From the NCBI GenBank assembly GCA_014621405.1, contig JAANBC010000122.1:1-64000 (forward strand): a stretch of 64,000 nucleotides of DNA, read 5' to 3'. Source of the DNA: Stylonectria norvegica (Eukaryota > Ascomycota > Sordariomycetes > Hypocreales > Nectriaceae). The notes below the pieces were generated by a model. It saw nothing but the letters and a program-made list of their open reading frames with translations. It had not been told where the DNA came from and searched no databases. The position numbers and the translations under genes are program-made. Positions 56,821 to 64,000 of this stretch are shown in pieces. Numbering within the stretch: position 1 is the first letter of the stretch; each line of letters begins with the position of its first letter.

Positions 56821-58344
56821 CTACACGGAAACATCCGACTTTGAGCTCTTATAATCCAGCTCCCGTAAATGAACCAACCGAGTCTCATCGCTTTCACCAA
56901 ACTCCACCGCATACGTCTTATGACAAGTGATCCCCGTTGTCGACTCCGTCCGATGCTGAGACCTATCAACGTTGGATGTCGCAACTGTCCCCAGGGCATC
57001 TCTGCTCTTCCCCTGGGGGGTCCTGTTGCTCGCATAGTTGGCATAGTACCGCTGCGTGGTGCCGAGTAACTTGGGAAACAAGCGGACGAGAACTAGGCGA
57101 AGCGATGGCATACAAGTGCAGATGATGCCGACGTTGATCTCGATGGTAGACCATTTCGATACGTCGAGATACTCCCATGTGGGATTTAGTGAGTGCGTGC
57201 CAAACTTGACGAGCGAGCGAAGGCGAAGAATACTGACGACTGTGACACTAGATGCTTCAGTTAGCACCACATGGCGTAGACGAACCAAGACAGCTAGTAA
57301 AGGAGGCGCGACGTACAAAGCACCGACGCCAAACATCATTCCAACTCCAACCTTCTTCCTCCAGTCCAAGCTGAGCGCCCTAAGTTGCGACATCGGAATT
57401 GCCAACATCCAGATATCAAGCGCAATGCTAATCCCAGCATTGGACCAGCCGACGGCATTAATACTCACACACTGCCCTTTATGCTCTCCATCCCACTTCG
57501 TCCAGTAGTAACTGATAGGCTTGCACTGAAATATAGCGACGACTATAAAAACCGCCCCGAACAAACAATTGAAGATGACCGTTGCCCAGAGAAGCCGGCG
57601 GACGGGAGTAGCCGGGAAGATGCGCAGGTAGAAGAACAGCAGGGCAAGCTTCAGCAGCGTGACTTGAAAGAAGTAGAGGACTTCCATGACATAAAAGTAC
57701 ATGCCAAACTGCGTTATGTTAGGGAAGGCCACCGTCCAAATATCGCGGCCGAGCCCGTTGGCCAGGGTGCCATGGACGGTGAGGATGGTGCTCGGAATAC
57801 CAGCAACGAGGGTAATGAGCGTGAACCAATCATCAAGGCCAAGTTCGAGCTCGCAGTAGATCTTGAAAGCAAAGCGTTGGACGATGAAGACACCGGAGAC
57901 AATCCCCAAGGCGTTGTTGAGGGCTCGGTATCCCGCCGATTTATCGCGAATGGGTGCTTGGCAACTTGTCGTCGTTATGTTCTTGGTGACTGAAACATCC
58001 GTGAGCTTTCTGGCACGACTACTGAGGACAGCAAACCGACATACGAAGTGCTTCTTTAATAGTACAGCTCTCTGTGACACAGATTGCCACTTGTGTTTGT
58101 AGAGATTCAGTGGTGCACATGCAAGTCTGGTTCGTTGCTGAGCAGTGTGAATCGACAATGGCAGCACTTAGGCATTTGATCTATGCAAGAGCGTTAGCCA
58201 ACCCGGTGAAGCTTTCGAAGTTTTGAAGCTCAAACATACGGCACATGTGGGTAACTCTGCCAGTACCGAGGACGAGGATGCCTGGCACCGAACTAGGGGC
58301 AATGCCCCGAGGCAAACCACCGAAAAGGCCCACCAAGACTGCAT
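56821..58344 (-). CDS. CFEM-domain, PTH11-like seven-helix membrane protein
   Basis: Four exons on the minus strand (58240-58344, 58045-58180, 57317-57989, 56821-57247) give 446 aa. The N-terminus (MQSWWAFSVVCLGALPLVRC) looks like a signal peptide. A CFEM domain follows with all eight Cys (34, 38, 48, 55, 57, 69, 74, 90). The body is the fungal rhodopsin-like integral membrane domain (LGLDDWFTL, GMYFYVMEVLYFFQVTLLKLAL, STIEINVGIICTCMPSLR) with about seven hydrophobic segments and a polar cytosolic tail. CFEM-PTH11 proteins are putative receptors; the best-known member acts in surface sensing by Magnaporthe. Ligand unknown. Introns are 59, 55 and 69 nt. The 69-nt intron is stop-free and in frame, but its removal restores the family-like join GAFVTVVSILRL. 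Confidence 0.9.
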
Positions 58345-60838
58345 CTTGACCGATGAGCCGTGTTTGAGTGTAAGATAGGATTTCGTAGAAGGGAAAGAAC
58401 ACAGTTTAAAAGCCTAGGCTTCCACAGAAACCCGAGTTGTAAAACAGTGCGTTCTGTGTTACATCCAAGGTCGCCAAGCAAACATTCACGCGGACCAACG
58501 ATCTGGGAATCACGGCATGATATTTACAACCCTACCGGAGGAAATCAACAAAAAGGATCTGAGCTCGGACGTATTGCCAGACAAAGAACACCATCGCCAC
58601 CCCAAACCCTCGCGGAACGCTGCATTCGAAACATGTGGTTAGGCCGCCGAGACGCCATGCCCCGCGTTATGAATAGAGTTTCAACCGGACTACTCCACCA
58701 TTTTCCTGTCTGGGCTGGAGCCAAGCTTGACCGAGACACAGCCCGTCGAAGATGGTCCCGGAGACGTTCCAAGAGGGCGTCGATGGCACACGGCAGCTAG
58801 CGAATCTGCGAATGGGGGCGTTCGGGCGCCGAGGAACGGCCCTTTGGGCTGTGGGTGTTAGTTGTGGCTTACCGTCGACCCCAGGTTTCAGTTGGGACTT
58901 GGGAGAGAGTGTGTGTGGCGGAAGGAAACCGCATCCAAAAACAGAAGATAATTGTGACACAACGGTGGCTTCGAAGTGGTAAATTGCTGGTAACATTTGG
59001 ACTCGAGTGTTGTTCACAAGCCATTCGCGGAACCTCCACCGCGGCATCTTCACATTCAACCCGTTTCAACCTCGGCAGTGTCATCCAGGGGTTTGGCCGA
59101 GCTGGACACAACGTACATAAAGCCATTGGCCGCCTTTCACACCAAGATACAAAAGAGGGTGTTGTCCCCATGAATCCCTCGGAGTCGATCTGCGGGCAGA
59201 TGCACCTGGGAGACCTTGCGGACCTTGGGGTATGATCCGGAGTAGGCTGTACGCACTGTACGGTAGCACGATGGACGGTGGCAGGGAGGCAGGGACCACG
59301 GCCAGGCACAGAGATAGATGGCATGATCTGCGGCGCGAGATCGCGAGCGGAGTGCAATATGGATCAATCATCAGTGCGGAGGCTCGCTTGCATCCTGGTG
59401 GGGATCTGCTGATGGAGCGATGCAGGTGATCCTGGGAGAAATACGTGTCCACAGTATGTCCGGTAGCTTCAACGCCAGCGACGGCTCAGGTTCCACTTGC
59501 AGGATAGTCTGGATGCCACTCAGGGGAGAGAATGTTGGACTAGCGAAGTCAGGTTCGTTAGTTGCCGGCAGTTATTTTGAAAAGGAGCTCAGCTCCTTGG
59601 AGTCTTGTCCTACGATGTCAAATGCCTTTATTACCTCACGAACTCACTGATAAGGGAGCCTGCTGAACAAGCATTCCCGTATTAAGTGGGACAGGGTCCA
59701 TGCGAACACTCACGGACCTTGTGGACCCGAGCCGAGGGGCAGATAGATACGCATCTCTACTCTGCGTTAGGTCTCTCTTTTGTGATATCAAGCTGCGAAT
59801 GGGCATCAATCGAACCAATGGCCCAGGCTACGTGTGAAAAGCCATAGACAGAGAGCAAACAACTAATTGCCTACTCCGTATAGATACTAATAACAGCATA
59901 CTCCTGTACGACTTGCGAACCAACATCTCCTTGTTCAACATAAATCAGGGGGGCTTGTGCCTCGAGAACCCTGAGACAGGTGGACCCAGTGCCCCTCAAC
60001 GGGGCTCAACGTGGTTAGAAAAAAGGCCAGGGCCATCCCACCACATCCCTCCAGGTCCAAGTCCGGAACCCAAGCGGATCACCATCTCACCTCTCCCACT
60101 CTCTGCTGATTCTGTCCCTGCTTCCATCAAGTCTTGATCGTTCTAGCCCAGCCCACCCGTTTCACCAATCGCTTTGCTTTTTTCCTTCGAATATTGTCTT
60201 GGCCACGCGGCACGACATCCACGTGGGACTCCGGGTTGCAACGCCGCATCCCGGACCCGTCGATTACCGCTTTAGGCAAGATGCCCGGTTTTCTCGCCCG
60301 GGGACTCCTGGGCAAGATCGGAGCCGGGATTTAATGCTGTAATCCTCTAAAATACGTATGTACAAGGCCCTCGCTTCCCCGTGAGAAAGTTGCTTCAACT
60401 GCAATCTCCGGGTGCATTTGTGGGTGTAAACTCCCGTCATTGCCGGCAGCCCTGCCATATTCATGAATTATCACCACGAAATCTCTCAATATGGAGACGC
60501 TAGAATCTGGAGCTCCGTCGTTATCATCCAAACATGGCCGTTGTCGCTTACAAGCTCCCTCAATAATCAGTCTCTCAGAGCAAGGCCATGGTCAGGCTCG
60601 TTGAGATCACTTCAGGGGACTGCTAGCGCGCGGGTCAGCTTAACGAAACGTCCAAGGAGGCGAATGATCCTGGGCCCAACGCAGCGGGACATTCGGCGTG
60701 GATTACATTGAAGAAAGACCAGAAATGGCAATGTTAAATAGTAGCCTGTCGCCGGGGCCAAGCAATTGTCTCCCCATCTGTGTCTCTCTCGTCTATGCCA
60801 TTTGAGCTTCCGCAGATCGCAGCATCGGACCCGTCACC
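58345..60838. other. Long intergenic region
   Basis: About 2.5 kb of normal composition. Overlapping open frames on both strands (for example 58667-59059 minus, 58855-59235 plus, 58869-59357 minus) contradict each other and contain no recognisable domain or splice-joined protein. I see no tRNA or repeat. Confidence 0.45.
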
Positions 60839-62670
60839 ATGAAGCTCTCGCCATCGTCCCTCTTCTGGGCTGTTCTGCCCTTGATCTTTGCCGATCCTTG
60901 CAGCGCGAACAGCAAGTGTCGCACTCTCCCCGGCGACCCAAATTGGCCGGTCGCGGCTCTGTGGAACCAACTCAACTCGACCGTCGGTGGACGTCTCGTC
61001 AAGACTGTGCCTCTTGGATCGCCATGCCACGATCCTCACTACGATGCCGCGGCTTGTACAGCGATTCAGGGCGCATGGAACCTCCCCCAGACTCAGTGAG
61101 TCCATCTCCAATGCTGCGAACTGTTGTTAGAGGTACAATTGGCTTGCACAATGGCTAACAACTTCCTAGTATGGAATCGTCGTCCTCGGTGATGCAGGCG
61201 TTTTTCGCCAACCAGAGCTGTGATCCCTTCCTTGCCGAGTCACGTGCTTGCGTTCTTGGAAACTATGTTTCTTACGCCGTCCGCGTCTCAAGCGCCGCAC
61301 AAGTTGCCGCGACCATCAAGTTTGCGAACAAGTACAATATTCGGGTCGTCATCCGCAACACTTCGCACGAGTACGTTTCCCCTCTTCGTTGAACCCTCGC
61401 TACCACGATGCTAACGCCTTTTCTTAGCTACCTTGGCCGCTCAACGGGTGCCGGTGGTCTCGCCATCTGGACCCACGGATTGACCAGCGCCGACTACATT
61501 CCCCACTACCGCGACTCCGTGTACTCCGGCCCGGCCTTCAAGTTCGGCGCCGGCATCACCGGAGCCCAAGCCACCGTGGCTGGACATGCCCAAGGCGTCG
61601 TCATCGTCGGCGGCGAGTGTCCCACCGTCGGCCTCGCTGGAGGCTACTCACAGGGAGGCGGCCACTCGGCGCTCAGCACGAGCTTCGGGCTGGGTGCTGA
61701 CCAGACGCTCGTGTTCGAGGCCGTTACCGCCGCTGGAGATATCGTTACGGCGTCCGCAGACAAGAACTGCGACCTGTACTGGGCTATGAGCGGTGGTGGC
61801 GCTGGTAACTACGCTGTCGTTACCTCGCTCACAGTTCGTGCTCATCCCACGGCCCTGGTTGGTGGTGCCACGCTTCAGATGACCATCGCAGGCATCTCCA
61901 AGGATACCTTCGACGAGGCTATTTCCAGGTTCCACGAACTGTTGCCGGCCATGATTGACCACGGTGCCACTGTCATCTACTACTTCACAAACCAGGTCTT
62001 GGTTGTGAAGCCTATTACTTTGCTCAACTCCACTGGAGATTACGTGCGAGACTACGTCCTGAAGCCTTTCACTGATGTACTCGCCGAGCTGAACATCACA
62101 CCCGCCGTCTCATACTCGACACTCGACTACTACGACCACTACAACAACTATATGGGGCCTCTCCCATACGGCCACCTCGGCGTCTCAGAGTACCAATATG
62201 GCGGACGACTCATCCCCAGAAAGGTCATCGAGGAAGACAACGAGTCCTTCCAGGAAGTCGTCCGCAACCTTACCGCGGCCGGCGTCCTCGTCGTCTGCAG
62301 CTCCGGCACCTTCAACGGCTACAAGGGCGCCTCCAACGCCGTTCTCCCGCAGTGGCGCACGAGCATCATGTCCATGCAAATCGGCCTAGGATGGGATCCC
62401 ACGCAGTGGGACAAGATGGCGCTTGCGCGCGAGGCCATCACCAACCAGTATGTGCCGCTGCTCTCCTCCATCACCCCGGGGTCCGGCGCGTACATCAACG
62501 AGGCCGACTTCAACCAGCCGGATTGGGAGAATACCTTTTACGGTGTGAACTGGAATAAGCTGTCGTCGATCAAGAAGAAGTGGGACCCGAACTCGGTGTT
62601 TTATAACTTGAAGGGTGTAGGGAGCGATGCTTGGAACGTTGGTTCTGATGGACGGATGTGCAAAGCGTAG
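60839..62670 (+). CDS. Secreted FAD-linked oxidase, berberine-bridge-enzyme (BBE) type
   Basis: Three exons (60839-61095, 61170-61370, 61428-62670) give 566 aa. MKLSPSSLFWAVLPLIFA looks like a signal peptide, so secretion or entry to the secretory pathway is expected. The FAD-binding PCMH domain covers about residues 115-300. His152 (NTSHDYLGRSTG) and Cys217 (GGECPTVG) sit where BBE-type enzymes attach FAD twice covalently. The YSQGGGHSALS glycine-rich loop follows. The C-terminal BBE segment is present (FYGVNWNKLSSIKKKWDPNSVF, then KGVG and a terminal C). The family oxidises sugars, alcohols or alkaloid-like compounds and makes hydrogen peroxide. Substrate not predictable. It has good codon use and typical fungal introns. 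Confidence 0.92.
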
Positions 62671-63619
62671 TAGATTCTGTGTTCTTTGTCGAAAATATAG
62701 AGGCTTCGTGCGAGTTTTCTCTGACTCGAATCATTAATTATTCAATTCTTAACACCAGGAAGGGCAAACAAACATCCCAGTGCACTTGCTAAAGGGTATT
62801 GAATGTTTTCTATCTTCGATATTCATCATGATCAGTTTCCCCAACTTGGTTTTCTCGTCATTTCCTTCCCCTCCGTGTTTCCTCCGCCAGTCATTTTCTT
62901 CACTCACATCGGAGGTTTCTACTTACAACAAATCACATGCGTTTTGCCGCTCGCTATAGATATCCCCGTGTGGTGTAGCGTCAAGGGTGTAGACGTGGAG
63001 TAGGTATCGACACGTCATGATACCGAGATCACCACAACACTCAGTCGTAACTTGAGCAGTTTTCATAGTGTAGCTTCGAAACTCACTGTTTAGCTCTATG
63101 CACTGCTAAATTTATTTACGAACTACTATTGTATTTAGCTTCTGGAGAGTACTGCGTTGCAAAGCCTCTATTGTATACTGCTGGCCGCAGGTGGTTTTAA
63201 ATCTTCCAAGGTATTTATGTTGCTTTGGCATTGTGGGCTCCGACTACAAAGTTCCTCTAAATAACCTTCATCGTTCTTGTTGTCGTTTGCAACTGCAATG
63301 TTGACAATCAAAGACCTCTGCTTGTCAATACTCTTGCCCACCAATCAAGAGACTTGGACGGCGTATGAGGCTAGAGGGCCTGAGTGGTTCATCAGACTAC
63401 CAGTTGTGAACAGAGACTGCATGCCAAATGGTTGTAGAAGATAATGTCATATATCCTGATGAACTATTACTGATTTCTCACTCTCGCCCCTCTGCCAACC
63501 CCGAGTTTCAAGCGATTGTTCCCTGTTCGTTCCAGTTCCGTGCTTTTACCTAGGCGCTCGTCCCCGAGTTCTCCCTCTTTTACGCCCCCTTCGCATGCTA
63601 CAAGAAGCGTCTTCGGAGG
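62671..63619. other. Intergenic region downstream of the BBE-type oxidase
   Basis: 3' region of the oxidase. No ORF with features, no repeat and no RNA gene recognised. Confidence 0.5.
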
Positions 63620-64000
63620 TTATAGGTCATAACACTCGATCCCCACGACTGACTGGATATAATGTCTCATCAACCGACGCGACAATGACATCCTGTGATA
63701 CATGCAGGGGATTTCCCCTTTCAGTGGCTGTATGCCCGTCTTTTCTGCTTGCCTATGCTCCGTTCCATCCTCTCGTTTTCGTACTTCATCGTGATCACTG
63801 ATCTTCCGATCACCCTGATACAAACGAATCTCGCTCATCCGTTTGATCATAACCTTCCTGGTCTTCGACGTAGGCCTATCCCTATCCCGTTTCTCGTACC
63901 TCATAAGACCTGCTGCATAAAGCCAGTACAACAGCGGAGTAGCGACGAAGCCGGTTCCCGTCGGCACCATCTCCATCCAGTCTCGGGCTTCTAGTGCCAC
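63620..64000 (-). CDS. Possible partial ORF running off the right edge
   Basis: An open minus-strand frame enters from beyond the window. Its first part has a hydrophobic segment (GFVATPLLYWLYAAGL) followed by an Arg/Lys-rich stretch, as at the end of a membrane helix. The later part has no features and may be read-through of an intron or 3' region. It could be the last exon of a membrane protein. No family recognised, and the ORF may be chance. Confidence 0.25.
   Translation of the reverse strand: MALEARDWMEMVPTGTGFVATPLLYWLYAAGLMRYEKRDRDRPTSKTRKVMIKRMSEIRLYQGDRKISDHDEVRKREDGTEHRQAEKTGIQPLKGEIPCMYHRMSLSRRLMRHYIQSVVGIECYDL

Noticed and set aside
58667..59357. Overlapping 126-162 codon frames on both strands
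   Set aside because: They overlap each other in opposite directions and have no domain, splice-consistent extension or coding bias I can defend.
1..64000. tRNA or rRNA genes
   Set aside because: I found no stretch with convincing internal promoter boxes and cloverleaf arms; a tRNAscan-SE run would settle this.

Overview
This window looks like nuclear DNA of a filamentous ascomycete (Pezizomycotina). The evidence is short GT-AG introns (about 46-172 nt) with CTAAC/CTGAC-like branch sites, a CFEM-domain PTH11-like receptor, a fungal NLR-type protein, a TALE-homeobox/C2H2 regulator, and a block mutated in the manner of repeat-induced point mutation (RIP) beside normal gene-rich DNA. I cannot name the species.

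Layout. Positions 1 to about 19,320 form a very AT-rich, TpA-rich block with no intact gene. Reading through its stops and G-to-A/C-to-T substitutions, I see: a decayed RecQ-type helicase of the telomere-linked class (about 541-6190); a tandem array with a unit near 170 bp (about 6540-9540); a decayed Ty3/Gypsy retroelement read left to right, with Gag zinc knuckle, reverse transcriptase, RNase H and integrase remnants (about 10,700-18,000); and three copies of a 330-bp LTR-like repeat. One copy sits nested and inverted inside another, and the pair splits the RNase H region. At about 19,320 the composition changes abruptly.

From 20 kb to the right edge the DNA has normal composition. In order: a 2OG-Fe(II) dioxygenase; a D-2-hydroxyacid dehydrogenase (-); an amino-acid permease; an FAD monooxygenase; an FAD oxidoreductase fused to a Rieske domain (-); FAD synthase (-, five exons); a hydrolase/NB-ARC/TPR NLR-like protein; a diaminopropionate ammonia-lyase fused to an M20 deacylase (-, one exon); a Zn2Cys6-like/homeobox/C2H2 transcription factor; a bacterial-luciferase-like FMN monooxygenase (-); a secreted Thr/Ser-rich apple-like protein (-); three related small Cys-rich proteins (-); another small Cys-rich protein (-); deoxyribose-phosphate aldolase; an F-box-like protein with a 27-bp tandem repeat (-); a CFEM-PTH11-like receptor (-); and a secreted berberine-bridge-type FAD oxidase. 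A possible partial membrane ORF runs off the right edge.

How they may work together. The left half of the gene-rich part is rich in oxidative and nitrogen or amino-acid catabolism genes, and many products depend on flavin, with FAD synthase among them. This suggests accessory catabolism rather than one clear biosynthetic cluster, since no PKS, NRPS or terpene synthase is present. The NLR, CFEM receptor, secreted proteins and Cys-rich family are typical of environment-interaction genes next to a repeat-rich, possibly subtelomeric compartment. Exon boundaries were worked out by hand from frame, splice sites and family conservation; none was checked against RNA.
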